Assembly (NCBI GenBank): GCA_012031265.1
Contig: JAAUTY010000056.1
Location: 1 to 33,668, forward strand
Length of the DNA: 33,668 nucleotides
Direction of reading: 5' to 3'
Source of the DNA: Spirulinaceae cyanobacterium SM2_1_0
Lineage (GTDB): Bacteria; Cyanobacteriota; Cyanobacteriia; Cyanobacteriales; Spirulinaceae
The translations under genes were made by a program, and so were the position numbers. Shown one piece after another: positions 1 through 8,409 of this stretch. The notes beneath the pieces were generated by a model, which saw nothing but the letters and a program-made list of their open reading frames with translations, was not told where the DNA came from and did no database searches. Numbering within the stretch: the stretch's first letter is position 1; each line of letters opens with the position of its first letter.

Positions 1-1
1 G

Positions 2-124
2 CTGGCGAGCGGTCATCCCCTCCGCATCGACGAGCTGTACGCGCAGGCACTCGGTATCGAACGCCGCTGTCACCGCCGATTGGTGGACGGAGTTCGGGGT
101 TGGGGAAATATTCTGCTAGGGTGA
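2..124 (+). CDS. C-terminal end of an unidentified protein (partial)
   Basis: The frame beginning at base 2 is open for 40 codons and stops with TGA at 122-124, 51 bases before the preferred trpE start. Third codon positions are mostly G or C, as in neighbouring genes, which favours real coding. The peptide reads like a basic C terminus (contains RIDELYAQALGIERR) with no motif I recognise. The other two forward frames are also open over this short stretch, so the assignment is tentative. If real, it would run in the same direction as trpE. Confidence 0.35.
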   Translation: MASGHPLRIDELYAQALGIERRCHRRLVDGVRGWGNILLG

Positions 125-175
125 AGAGATTGCCTAATTATGCTTCGCGCCGCCTGTCGCCAGTCTGCGATCGCC

Positions 176-1705
176 ATGATTTTTCCCAGCTTTGAGCAAT
201 TCGCCCAACTCACCCAGCAGGGCAACTTTGTGCCCGTTTATCAGGAGTGGGTCGCCGACCTCGAAACGCCCGTTTCAGCGTGGTACAAGGTCTGTGCCGG
301 GCAACCCTACAGCTTCTTGCTTGAATCGGTAGAGGGTGGCGAAACCCTGGGTCGCTACAGCTTTTTGGGCTGTGATCCGGCCTGGGTACTCGAGGCACGC
401 GGCGATCGCACCATCCAGACCAGCCGTGACGGTCGCCAAACAATCTTTCCTGGCAATCCCCTGGAGACCCTCACGGCTTGCCTCGCCCCCTACCAGCCTG
501 TCCACCTTCCGGAATTACCCAGCGGCATCGGCGGCCTCTTCGGCATCTGGGGCTACGAGCTGATTCACTGGATCGAGCCGCGCGTCCCCGTTTATCCAGC
601 GGGCGAGGACGACATTCCTGATGGCGTCTGGATGCAGGTTGACAGTCTGCTCATTTTTGATCAGGTGAAGCGCAAGATTTGGGCGATCGCCTACGCCGAT
701 CTCCGTGATCCAACGACCGATCTACAAGCGGCTTACCAGGCGGCCTGCGATCGCGTCACCGCCCTGGTTCTGAAGCTGCAACTGCCCTTACCGATCGAAG
801 CACGTCCGCTCGAATGGCAATCGCCGGGAAATGCCGCCCCCTATTATCAGCAGTTTAGCTACCAGAGCAATACCACCAAAGAGCAGTACTGTGCCAGCGT
901 CAAAACGGCTCAGGAGTATATCCGCGCGGGCGATATTTTTCAGGTCGTGATCTCGCAGCAGCTCAGCGCACCCTTCTACGGTCAGCCCTTTGATCTCTAT
1001 CGCTCGCTGCGACTGATCAATCCCTCTCCCTACATGGCCTACTTCAACTTTAGCAACTGGCAAGTGATTGGCTCCAGCCCAGAAGTCATGGTCAAGGCCG
1101 AAAAAATGTCTGATGGTCGCACCCGCGCCACCCTGCGTCCGATCGCTGGGACACGACGGCGCGGCCGCACCGCTGCCGAGGACGAAGCCCTAGCGCGCGA
1201 ACTCCTGGCTGACCCTAAAGAATGTGCCGAGCACGTCATGCTAGTTGACCTCGGCCGCAATGACCTCGGCCGCGCTTGCGTCGGGGGTAGCATCCGCGTC
1301 GATGAACTAATGGTCATCGAACGCTACTCCCACGTCATGCACATTGTCAGCAATGTCATTGGCAACTTGCATCCCGACAAAACTGCCTGGGACTTGCTCA
1401 AAGCCACCTTTCCGGCGGGAACCGTCAGCGGCGCACCGAAAATTCGTGCCCTGGAGATCATCCACGAACTCGAACCGGCACGACGTGGCCCCTACTCCGG
1501 TGTCTACGGCTACTACGACTTTGAGGGGCAACTCAACACGGCGATCGCCATCCGCACGGCGATTGTCCGCCCCCAGGATCATCACCATCTCGTCACGGTA
1601 CAAGCAGGCGCAGGCCTGGTCGCCGACTCCATCCCCGAGCAAGAGTACGAGGAAACACTGAACAAAGCGCGCGGCTTGTTGGAGGCGATTCAGAGTTTGC
1701 AGTAG
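176..1705 (+). CDS. trpE: Anthranilate synthase component I
   Basis: Makes anthranilate from chorismate using ammonia delivered by the TrpG glutaminase subunit, the first committed step of tryptophan synthesis in the cytoplasm. The 509-residue protein has the expected layout: an N-terminal part with the LLES motif associated with tryptophan feedback binding, then the chorismate-binding domain with RPIAGTRRRG, VDLGRNDLGR, PAGTVSGAPK and a C-terminal GAGLVADS stretch. The ATG at 176 is chosen because the product then begins MIFPSFEQF, typical of the family; an in-frame ATG at 140 would add 12 unconserved-looking residues. No trpG lies adjacent, as is common in cyanobacteria, and no leader peptide or attenuator is obvious upstream. 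PabB and isochorismate synthases share the fold, but the length and LLES motif favour TrpE. Confidence 0.93.
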   Translation: MIFPSFEQFAQLTQQGNFVPVYQEWVADLETPVSAWYKVCAGQPYSFLLESVEGGETLGRYSFLGCDPAWVLEARGDRTIQTSRDGRQTIFPGNPLETLTACLAPYQPVHLPELPSGIGGLFGIWGYELIHWIEPRVPVYPAGEDDIPDGVWMQVDSLLIFDQVKRKIWAIAYADLRDPTTDLQAAYQAACDRVTALVLKLQLPLPIEARPLEWQSPGNAAPYYQQFSYQSNTTKEQYCASVKTAQEYIRAGDIFQVVISQQLSAPFYGQPFDLYRSLRLINPSPYMAYFNFSNWQVIGSSPEVMVKAEKMSDGRTRATLRPIAGTRRRGRTAAEDEALARELLADPKECAEHVMLVDLGRNDLGRACVGGSIRVDELMVIERYSHVMHIVSNVIGNLHPDKTAWDLLKATFPAGTVSGAPKIRALEIIHELEPARRGPYSGVYGYYDFEGQLNTAIAIRTAIVRPQDHHHLVTVQAGAGLVADSIPEQEYEETLNKARGLLEAIQSLQ

Positions 1706-1729
1706 CTTTCAGTTCTAGAGCCATCCTCG

Positions 1730-2018
1730 GGCGTTGCTGATTGATGGGATGAATCCGACCGGGCGGGCACAACCTCAAACTAAAGGCTTCCAAGCGCCCC
1801 ATCCTGGTGGATCCGTGCGGCTGGCTGCTTGGTGTCGTGGTTCACGGGGTAGGTCGCTCTGCTCGGGCTGGCTTGTCAGCCATTGCGTCAAGCTTCTGTG
1901 GAGTCGCAAGGCATGGCGAGACCTGAAGCCCAGTTATGGTCAAGCTTTGGGGAGCATTGCGTTTTATGCAGCTTCATCGACCAAGAGTGCGTTTGAGCAG
2001 TGGTCACGGTGGGCTTAA
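1730..2018 (+). mobile_element. Decayed insertion-sequence remnant (IS5-type transposase fragment)
   Basis: The 440-base gap between trpE and the next gene holds no intact gene. In the frame through 1768-1926 (TGA at 1924-1926) the translation contains SKRPILVDPCGWLLGVVVH. This resembles the 'KRHILVDTxGLLLxVVVHAA' segment of IS5-family DDE transposases. A second frame continues open to 2018 and ends SAFEQWSRWA, so the fragment appears frameshifted. The left boundary GGCGTTGCTGATT near 1731 resembles terminal sequences of cyanobacterial insertion sequences. I see no matching right inverted repeat and no complete DDE triad. The family assignment rests on one short motif and is tentative. Bases 2019-2146 show nothing clear beyond upstream sequence for the next gene. 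Confidence 0.42.
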
Positions 2019-2146
2019 GCAGCAAGAAGAGAGTCTCTCAACATAAAATATCAACGCTAATCGTTGCGATCCTACCCGCAGCCGTCCCTCTTGCTGCTAA
2101 CTTTGAAGGGGATTTGCCCTGCCATTAGTCCCGTGCAACGGCAATC

Positions 2147-3697
2147 ATGACTTTGTCTCGGCAACCGTTTTCGCTCGCTCTGCCCTGGTTCCGCCTCGCT
2201 CTCGGGGCGATTGTTGTGGCTTCGCTGGGCTTGCGGTTTTGGAATTTGGGACAGTTTAATACGCTGGTCTTTGATGAGGTTTACTACCCCGTCTTCGCCA
2301 ACCGCTACCTGAGCGGCGAGCCGGTGTACAATGCTCACCCCCCTCTCAGCCAACTGCTGCTCGCCGCCAGTATGTGGCTGGGTTCACACCTCCCCATTGG
2401 TCAGGATCTGGCGAATACGTACACCGGTTCGCTGCGCTCTACCTTCAGTTATCGCTGGCTCAATGCGCTGACTGGCGCGTGCATTCCCTGGGTGGTGGGG
2501 GCGATCGCCTATCACCTCACTTACCGCTACTGCTTCGCGCTACTTGCAGCCCTTTTCGTAGCATTGGACGGTCTCTTTCTCGTCGAGTCGCGCTATGGAT
2601 TGAATAATGTTTATCTCGTACTCTTCGGTTTGTTGGGTCAACTCTGTGTGCTGCGGGCACTTGAACCGGCGACGCTCCCGGCCACACTCCCGCGCCGCCG
2701 AGTTCGGTTCTATGCTGAGCGTCGTGATCGCTGGCTGCCGGGATGGTCTGCGGGGCGATCGCGCTACCGTCGTCACCCGCAGCTCATCTGGGCTGGGCTT
2801 TGCTTCGGGGCCGCGGCTGGCATCAAGTGGAATGGTCTCGGCTTTTTGCTGGGCATTTATCTGGTCTGGGCAGCAAGCTGGCTGCTGGCACTCTTAGCGC
2901 CTCGGCCGTTTTCGGGGCGCGGACGGCCCACTCCCACCGGCCCCGGCTCCGCTCGCCGACCTGACTTCACACAGCTCAATATTCTGCACGTCGGCGGCTA
3001 TCTCGGCATCCTCCCAGCGATCGCCTATTGGGCAAGCTGGCAACCACACCTCTGGCTCAACCCCAAACCAGGTTTTTGGGAAATGCAGCAACGCATCCTG
3101 AGCTTCCACCAGGCAGTAGGCAGCGGCCCGGACGTACATCCTTACTGTTCGCCTTGGTATAGCTGGCTGTTGATGTGGCGACCTGTGGCCTACTTCTATC
3201 ACACGGCACGCGATCGCTTTGAGCTGGTGCCCAATTATCCCGAGCTGCCAGCAGGAGTCGGCCGCATCATCTACGATGTTCACGCCATGGGCAATCCGTG
3301 GCTCTGGTGGCTCTCGACCGCCGCGATCGCCCTACTACTGGTACTGCTCGTGCAGCCGGTGCTCACCGGCCGACTCTGGCAGTCCAATTTCACACCGACC
3401 ACGGCGCTGAGTTTATTTCTCATCGGCAACTATGCAGCGAATTTGTTGCCTTGGCTGCGGGTGACCCGCTGTACCTTCCTCTATCACTACATGGGAGCCT
3501 TAACCTTCGCCTTGCTCGCGCTAGCTTGGCTTGTGGACAATTGGTTGCAGAGTCCGAACTGGCTCTATCGTCAGCTTGGTCTGCTGACGATTGGGTTGGC
3601 GATCGCCGCATTCTGCTTCTGGCTACCCATCTATCTAGGCCTACCGTTGACCCCGGACGCCTACCGCCTGCGGATGTGGTTTGAAAATTGGATCTGA
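2147..3697 (+). CDS. PMT-family membrane glycosyltransferase (dolichyl-phosphate-mannose-protein mannosyltransferase type)
   Basis: A 516-residue, very hydrophobic polytopic protein. After the first membrane helix it has FDEVYYPVFA, with the acidic pair Asp43-Glu44 that in GT39/PMT enzymes lies in the first extracytoplasmic loop and is needed for catalysis. AHPPLSQLL and FLVESRYGLNN follow, as in this family, and the C-terminal third contains several helices with FLYHYMGALTFALLALA, matching the PMT C-terminal membrane domain. Such enzymes transfer a sugar from a polyprenyl-phosphate donor to protein or lipid on the outer face of the plasma membrane; the acceptor here is unknown. An Arg/Pro-rich cytoplasmic insertion around residues 180-215 and another around 255-275 are peculiar to this copy. 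It stands alone between an IS remnant and the convergent glcF. Confidence 0.8.
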   Translation: MTLSRQPFSLALPWFRLALGAIVVASLGLRFWNLGQFNTLVFDEVYYPVFANRYLSGEPVYNAHPPLSQLLLAASMWLGSHLPIGQDLANTYTGSLRSTFSYRWLNALTGACIPWVVGAIAYHLTYRYCFALLAALFVALDGLFLVESRYGLNNVYLVLFGLLGQLCVLRALEPATLPATLPRRRVRFYAERRDRWLPGWSAGRSRYRRHPQLIWAGLCFGAAAGIKWNGLGFLLGIYLVWAASWLLALLAPRPFSGRGRPTPTGPGSARRPDFTQLNILHVGGYLGILPAIAYWASWQPHLWLNPKPGFWEMQQRILSFHQAVGSGPDVHPYCSPWYSWLLMWRPVAYFYHTARDRFELVPNYPELPAGVGRIIYDVHAMGNPWLWWLSTAAIALLLVLLVQPVLTGRLWQSNFTPTTALSLFLIGNYAANLLPWLRVTRCTFLYHYMGALTFALLALAWLVDNWLQSPNWLYRQLGLLTIGLAIAAFCFWLPIYLGLPLTPDAYRLRMWFENWI

Positions 3698-3772
3698 AGA
3701 AACGCCACGCTAGTACAAGGCGGCGGAAATGAGATCCCCATTCAGGATCCGTAGGATGCCTGTATTGTCTGC

Positions 3773-3800
3773 ACTCATCACTCAAAACTCAGAACTCAAA
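3773..3800. repeat. Four tandem heptamers of the form ACTCAnn
   Basis: ACTCATC, ACTCAAA, ACTCAGA and ACTCAAA follow one another without gaps in the 252-base space between two converging genes. Heptameric short tandem repeats are known from several cyanobacterial genomes. Four imperfect copies could also be a chance slippage product. The rest of the gap (3698-3949) shows no gene or convincing terminator. Confidence 0.5.
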
Positions 3801-3949
3801 ATTCCGCGTAGCGGTACTAGGAACTGCTCACTGAGCGACCTTCCTCGCCACCCGCGCATTGCTCTGAGTGACACCAGGCACTGACACGCAGCCTTGCCTA
3901 GGATGATCGGGCTGGTTAGCTCTCGGTGCTGGAGATCAGCAGCGGCATT

Positions 3950-5365
3950 TCAGTGCCTACCGTAGATAGACTCTTCAAAATCGTTTTTCGCCGCTTGGAT
4001 GGCCTGATCTAACAACTCGATGGGATGCAGGAGCGGCATCAAATGTCCCTGCGCCTGCAAATGTTTTTGGATTTGCAGCGAGCAGCCCGGATTGGGCGAA
4101 GCAATCAGCTTTGCGCCCGTCTTGACGAGATTTTCGGCTTTCTGTTGACCCAGCTCGTCGGCCACTTCCGGTTGCAGCATATTGTAGACGCCTGCACTGC
4201 CGCAGCAGAGCGCCGCATCGAGCGGCTCGCGCAACACTACGCCGGGGATCTGGCGCAGCAACTGGCGCGGTTGCACACTAATCTTCTGACCGTGCAGCAG
4301 GTGGCAGGCATCTTGATAAACAATCGGCAGCTCCCCCTCAGCCAGTGGCGCTAGCTCAGCCGTCAAGCCGACCTCCGCGAGAAATTCGTGGACATCGCGG
4401 ACTTTGGCAACGAATTCACGCGCTTTCGGGGCATAAACCGGGTCATCTTTGAGGATGTGCTCGTATTCCTTGAGCGTATGCCCACAGCCCGCCGCATTGA
4501 TGACCACATAATCCACCTCAGCGGCGGCAAAAGCGTCAATCATCTGCCGCGCTAAGTCTTGCGCCTGCTCACTTTGACCTTGGTGAGCCGGGAGCGCCGC
4601 ACAGCACCCTTGAGACTTTGGCACCACCACTTCACAGCCATTCGCACTCAGCACGCGCGCCGTCGCTTCATTGACCGGCGAGAAAAAGAGTCGTTGCACG
4701 CAGCCGAGGATCATGCCGACCCGGTAGCGCTGCTCGCCCTGAGCGGGAATCTCATCGGGCAAGTCATCGCGCATCGCCTTGCGGAGCGAGAGTTTCGGTA
4801 AAATCGCATCCATCGCCCCGAGCCGGGGAAAGAGTTTCGCCAGCCAGCCGGTGGCGCGGACAAACGCTTGTAAGCCGGTGACTTGGTAAAGCCAGAGGAA
4901 GGGCAAGAATAAACGCAGGCGAGCCGGGTAGGGGAAAAGATTGAAAATGAGGGTGCGGAGGAGGCGATCGCCCAACCCACGCGGTTGATTGCGCTCGACT
5001 TGCGGGCGGGTGGCGGCGATCAGCTTGTCGTACTCGACGCCGGAGGGACAAGTACTCACACAGGCCAGACAGCCCAGACAAGTATCAAAGTGTTGGCTCG
5101 TGGCTACATCTAACTCCGCCTCGCCTTTATTAATCGCATCCATCAGATAGATGCGACCGCGCGGCGAGTCGGTTTCTTTGCCAATGACGCGGTAGCTGGG
5201 GCAGGTGGCGAGGCAGAAGCCACAGTGAACGCAGGCATCAATTAACTTCGGGTCGGGCGGATCCTGGCGATCAAAGCCTTGGACGGCTTGCCATTCTTGG
5301 TCGAGTTGTTGCTGAATGTCCCAGGGGCTGCTGGGGGTATCGCGGGGTGCGTCGGAGGTTGGCAT
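3950..5365 (-). CDS. glcF: Glycolate oxidase/dehydrogenase iron-sulfur subunit
   Basis: Electron-transfer subunit that works with GlcD (and GlcE where present) to oxidise glycolate, the photorespiratory product, to glyoxylate. From the ATG at 5365 it is 471 residues. Two [4Fe-4S] motifs are visible: CVHCGFCLATCP at residues 45-56 and CLGCLACVSTCP about 50 residues later. Two Cys-rich CCG-type domains follow, one containing GCCAALPAHQG and one CCGSAGVYN, as in GlcF and other heterodisulfide-reductase-like subunits. An in-frame ATG at 5449 would add 28 residues that look unlike the family, and neither start has a clear ribosome-binding site. No glcD or glcE lies beside it, so the partner must be elsewhere. 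It converges with the PMT gene and diverges from the kinase at 5597. Confidence 0.88.
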   Translation of the reverse strand: MPTSDAPRDTPSSPWDIQQQLDQEWQAVQGFDRQDPPDPKLIDACVHCGFCLATCPSYRVIGKETDSPRGRIYLMDAINKGEAELDVATSQHFDTCLGCLACVSTCPSGVEYDKLIAATRPQVERNQPRGLGDRLLRTLIFNLFPYPARLRLFLPFLWLYQVTGLQAFVRATGWLAKLFPRLGAMDAILPKLSLRKAMRDDLPDEIPAQGEQRYRVGMILGCVQRLFFSPVNEATARVLSANGCEVVVPKSQGCCAALPAHQGQSEQAQDLARQMIDAFAAAEVDYVVINAAGCGHTLKEYEHILKDDPVYAPKAREFVAKVRDVHEFLAEVGLTAELAPLAEGELPIVYQDACHLLHGQKISVQPRQLLRQIPGVVLREPLDAALCCGSAGVYNMLQPEVADELGQQKAENLVKTGAKLIASPNPGCSLQIQKHLQAQGHLMPLLHPIELLDQAIQAAKNDFEESIYGRH

Positions 5366-5596
5366 AGCGTTGAGTTGGAAGGATGGCGAGGGCGCTCGGG
5401 CACAGCGCGACCCAGCTTCATTATTGACCGCTGAGCCGCCAGTTGGCATCGTTCTGGGGTTGGAGAGCGATCGCCCCTCTGGTTTCCATTGAGTATGAGC
5501 TGGGCAGAACCGCTAATCGCGACAGTCATGGAATGGCTAATCCTATGATGGATGTACCCAGACTTGAGCAACTTTTAGGCGTTGCCCACAGCCGCG

Positions 5597-6142
5597 ATGC
5601 CCAATCCCCAACCCCCAGCGTGCTTGCTGATCTTCTCCGGTCTGCCGGGTGTCGGTAAATCGACCCTGGCGCAAGCCGTAGCGCGCGCGACTCCGGCGAT
5701 CTATCTGCGGATTGACACGATTGAGCAGGCTTTGCGAGTGCTGTGCGGGCTGGACGTGCAGGGCGAAGGCTATCGTCTGGCCTACCGGATCGCGGCGGAC
5801 AACCTCCGGCTCGGACTCAGCGTCATCGCCGATTCCTGCAATCCGATCGCATTGACCCGACGAGAATGGGAGTCCGTTGCTGACGACGCGGGTGCTGCCG
5901 CTGTCAATATCGAGGTCATCTGCTCAGACGCTGGGGAGCATCGCGATCGCATAGAATCCCGCAGATCAGAAGTCCCCGGCCTCGTGCTACCAACCTGGCA
6001 GGATGTCCAGCGGCGCGAGTACCACGCCTGGAACACAGAGCGACTGATCATCGACACCGCCGGTCGCTCGGTGCGCGAGTCTGAGGTTGAACTGGTGGGG
6101 AAGCTGCGATCGCGCGATATTTTCCAAGAATCGCTTCCCTGA
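5597..6142 (+). CDS. Small AAA_33-type P-loop kinase/ATPase
   Basis: A 181-residue protein that starts almost directly with a nucleotide-binding P-loop, GLPGVGKST at residues 15-23. The overall layout (short N terminus, P-loop, YLRIDTIEQALR, DSCNPIALTRREW, Arg-rich lid region ESRRSEVPGL) resembles small kinases of the gluconate-kinase/AAA_33 group. These often phosphorylate small metabolites or RNA ends; the substrate cannot be read from the sequence. The ATG at 5597 is preferred over an in-frame TTG at 5582. It is divergent from glcF and has no operon partner. The large Arg content of the C-terminal half is consistent with a phosphate-handling lid but proves nothing about substrate. Confidence 0.72.
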   Translation: MPNPQPPACLLIFSGLPGVGKSTLAQAVARATPAIYLRIDTIEQALRVLCGLDVQGEGYRLAYRIAADNLRLGLSVIADSCNPIALTRREWESVADDAGAAAVNIEVICSDAGEHRDRIESRRSEVPGLVLPTWQDVQRREYHAWNTERLIIDTAGRSVRESEVELVGKLRSRDIFQESLP

Positions 6143-6170
6143 CGGCAGGAATTCACTAGGGCGCCGGTAC

Positions 6171-6237
6171 AGAAACCCGGTTTCTCACCTGAGAAGCACA
6201 AATCTCGTTGGCCAACCCACACAGAAACCGGGTTTCT
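6171..6237. repeat. Pair of odd-centre palindromes AGAAACC-S-GGTTTCT
   Basis: At 6171-6185 and 6223-6237 the same 15-mer occurs twice, with 7-base arms that are exact reverse complements around one central base (C in the first, G in the second). Because the centre flips, the two copies are exact reverse complements of each other as well as near-identical direct repeats; the match extends to 18 bases (acAGAAACC[C/G]GGTTTCTc). They lie 37 bases apart in the gap between the converging kinase and lipase genes. They can form two small hairpins or one long one. This could serve as a bidirectional terminator or belong to a dispersed palindromic repeat family. Confidence 0.75.
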
Positions 6238-6283
6238 CGGACTTCTGAACCGATGCTTTAGGCCCACAGTCGCTCACCGCTCC

Positions 6284-7459
6284 CTAAGTCGCATCGGCCT
6301 CGCCAACCACCTTCTCCTGCTCCGCATCAATGGCCGCCCGGTAAGCGCTGACATAGTGCTGCGAACCGATGTCGCCGGTTGAGGCGGTGAAACCCCACGG
6401 TTCGCCGAGGTGAACGTAGACAGAATCGCTGATCTTGACCGGCGGCAGCAGCGGCACGAGATCAGCCAGGTTGGCGATGCGATAGCTGTTGGGGATCAGC
6501 TGACTGTGGGCTTCCGCAAATTCGGGATTCCCTACGCGCGGGCCTGCGTAGGTGTAGAGGCGCAATTGATCTGCGAGAGCTGGAACACGCTGGGCGATGT
6601 CGAGGGCGGCTAGAGTCGAGAGCGGCGCGCCGAGACTGTGACCAGAGACGAATAGCGGTCGGTCAGGGGTAAGCGATTCGAGGGCGGCAAGCGTGGCTTG
6701 GGAGAGTTTGGCATAGATATTGGCAAAACCGTGGTGAATTGCGCCAGCAAAGTCAAATTCTGACACCTTGCGCTTGGTCACTTGCTGCGCACGCACCGTT
6801 TGCAGCCACTCGTAGGTGCGCTGCGTGCCCCGCAGAACCAGAATATGGTGGCGCGGGCTGGTCAGCACAAAGCCCCAGTACACGGGAAATGACCACTGGA
6901 TGGCAACTGTTTGACCGGCGAGCTGACGGACTAAATCTTTGACCTGGTTCGCGCTTTCGTGGAGCGGATCGTCTAGCGCGATCGCCATATCACCGACCGT
7001 CAGTTCTGGGCTGACCGCGACCGTATTGGTCGCACCGATCTCTTCGGGTCCCTTGATCACCGCGACTTGCTCATAGTTTTGGAGGCGATCATCATAAGAT
7101 GGCAAGGCCTGAATTGACCCGTCGAAGCTTAAGTCAAATTTCCCGGTCAGGTATTGCTCAGTCGCCAGACGGCTGCACTGGATCAGTGTCTTGGAGACTT
7201 CGCGGTTGTAGGGTTCGCTGGGCGGCTTGAGCTTGAGGTTCGCGAGAATGCGATTAGTTGCAGCCGTCGCTTCGGTGTCCCCGGCGATCGCGGTGTTCAC
7301 CGCTGCATCGACGTACTCCTGATTGCCCAAGAGTAGGTCAGTCAATGTCGCCTGTTCAGCGTGCAAAGCGCGGCGGCGGCGCAACTCATCGATACCAGAG
7401 ACCACAACGCCTACACCTAGACCAGTCAGCAGCAGTTGACGGCGCGTCAGTTTAGCCAT
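6284..7459 (-). CDS. Class 3 lipase-like alpha/beta hydrolase, exported
   Basis: A 391-residue protein with a C-terminal Lipase_3-type domain. The nucleophile elbow is GHSLGAPLS, with the family's usual small residues. VYLHLGEPWGF near the end supplies a plausible catalytic His, and the Asp in NLADLVPLLPP a plausible acid. The N terminus MAKLTRRQLLLTG followed by a hydrophobic run resembles a Tat signal or uncleaved anchor, so the enzyme probably acts at or outside the plasma membrane. The substrate (acylglycerol or membrane lipid) cannot be decided. Its ATG overlaps the stop of the upstream membrane-protein gene by 8 bases (ATGGCTAA), which points to translational coupling and a shared function. 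Confidence 0.75.
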   Translation of the reverse strand: MAKLTRRQLLLTGLGVGVVVSGIDELRRRRALHAEQATLTDLLLGNQEYVDAAVNTAIAGDTEATAATNRILANLKLKPPSEPYNREVSKTLIQCSRLATEQYLTGKFDLSFDGSIQALPSYDDRLQNYEQVAVIKGPEEIGATNTVAVSPELTVGDMAIALDDPLHESANQVKDLVRQLAGQTVAIQWSFPVYWGFVLTSPRHHILVLRGTQRTYEWLQTVRAQQVTKRKVSEFDFAGAIHHGFANIYAKLSQATLAALESLTPDRPLFVSGHSLGAPLSTLAALDIAQRVPALADQLRLYTYAGPRVGNPEFAEAHSQLIPNSYRIANLADLVPLLPPVKISDSVYVHLGEPWGFTASTGDIGSQHYVSAYRAAIDAEQEKVVGEADAT

Positions 7460-7910
7460 CAGTCGTTTCGCTCCCGCGACTGACGATGCGGTTTAGAAAA
7501 CCATTGAAGAAAAATTGATTGGCGGCGGCTCCGAGCGTCCAGGTGCCACTCATCAGAGCGACGGCGACGGCGAAGCGGTCGATGAGTGGAATGAAAGTAC
7601 CGAGAAAAATCAGAATGAGCCACGCGAACAGGGCGATCGCCAGCGCGCCCAGTCCATTCATGATCCCGCCCGCCCAGGCAAGGGGATTACGGACGATGGG
7701 AAAATGCCAGCGCTTGGCGATATCCCAGACCATTTTCAGCAGAATCGCCAGGGCAACCACCAGGGTCAGCGTCAAAGAGAAGGGGTTGAGGCCCAGGAGC
7801 GTCAGTCCAATCGCGTAGTCAACAACCATGCGTTGGATCGAGCGGTAGCGGCGGGCGAGGTCGCTGTGGTTGCTCAAGCGTTCATCGTAGTTTAGGGGTG
7901 GAGAGGTCAC
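7452..7910 (-). CDS. Hypothetical membrane protein, lipase operon partner
   Basis: A 152-residue protein with GTG start at 7910. After about 35 polar residues there are roughly three to four membrane segments (around 33-62, 80-107 and 110-130), with Gly/Ala-rich helices such as AWAGGIMNGLGALAIALFAW. I do not recognise the family. The 3' end overlaps the lipase start by 8 bases, so the two are almost certainly co-expressed. A role as membrane partner or anchor for the lipase is inferred from position only. Confidence 0.65.
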   Translation of the reverse strand: MTSPPLNYDERLSNHSDLARRYRSIQRMVVDYAIGLTLLGLNPFSLTLTLVVALAILLKMVWDIAKRWHFPIVRNPLAWAGGIMNGLGALAIALFAWLILIFLGTFIPLIDRFAVAVALMSGTWTLGAAANQFFFNGFLNRIVSRGSETTDG

Positions 7911-8120
7911 GGCACTACTTCACAGGTTACAGAGGAACGGTTGCGGCGAGCATTCAATACAGGTGATCGCCAAACTGTGAGACCCGCACAAGCTAGACGC
8001 TCGCTGGTCGGCGATCAAGCTCGATGTAGCCGTGGAGTATTCTACTTTAAGTGGCGCTAGCAAGCAATCATCGTGATCGTGTTGTGGCGATCACTTGTCA
8101 CATTATGCGAGTTCAGTCAA

Positions 8121-8147
8121 AGGCAGGCAAGAAAATCTTGCCTGCCT
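8121..8147 (-). terminator. Strong hairpin downstream of feoC
   Basis: A perfect 12-base-pair stem (AGGCAGGCAAGA with its reverse complement) closes on a three-base AAA loop, 35 bases after the feoC stop on the minus strand. The bases after it on that strand begin TTGACTG, so there is no real U-run. It fits a terminator or 3'-end stabiliser for the feo operon. The remaining bases of the 271-base gap show no gene. Confidence 0.6.
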
Positions 8148-8181
8148 GCTGATTAGGATCTGGATGGTACGCGGTATGGAA

Positions 8182-8409
8182 TCAAGCGCGATCGCCCCCC
8201 GCGACCCATTCATAAACTTCCAGCGACTCCGGTTGGCAGTTGTGGCAGCCGCCGCAGGTTTTCACCGGCAGTTTACGCACGCGTGCCTTGCGGATCAGGC
8301 GGTCAAGCATCCCGTGCAGGGCGCTGGCGTCGGTGTGAAAGCATTCTGCCAACTCGCTGAGAGAGGCTTGCTGGCGATCGCGCAAGTACGCCTGCAAATC
8401 GCTAAGCAT
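8182..8409 (-). CDS. feoC: FeoC-like winged-helix Cys-cluster protein
   Basis: A 75-residue protein beginning MLSDLQAYLRDRQQASLSEL, the winged-helix pattern of FeoC. The wing carries three closely spaced cysteines in KTCGGCHNCQ (Cys52, Cys55, Cys58); FeoC proteins use such cysteines to hold an oxygen-sensitive iron-sulfur cluster. The known role is to support or regulate the FeoB ferrous-iron transporter, either by binding it or protecting it from proteolysis. Its ATG overlaps the feoB stop by 8 bases (ATGCTTAG), so it is the last gene of feoA-feoB-feoC. Identification depends on context plus the helix-Cys layout, both of which fit well. Confidence 0.8.
   Translation of the reverse strand: MLSDLQAYLRDRQQASLSELAECFHTDASALHGMLDRLIRKARVRKLPVKTCGGCHNCQPESLEVYEWVAGGDRA

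Noticed and set aside
5242-5571. Minus-strand frame overlapping the glcF start and kinase promoter region
   Set aside because: Out of frame with glcF, no motif, and made of the same GC-rich sequence; a shadow.
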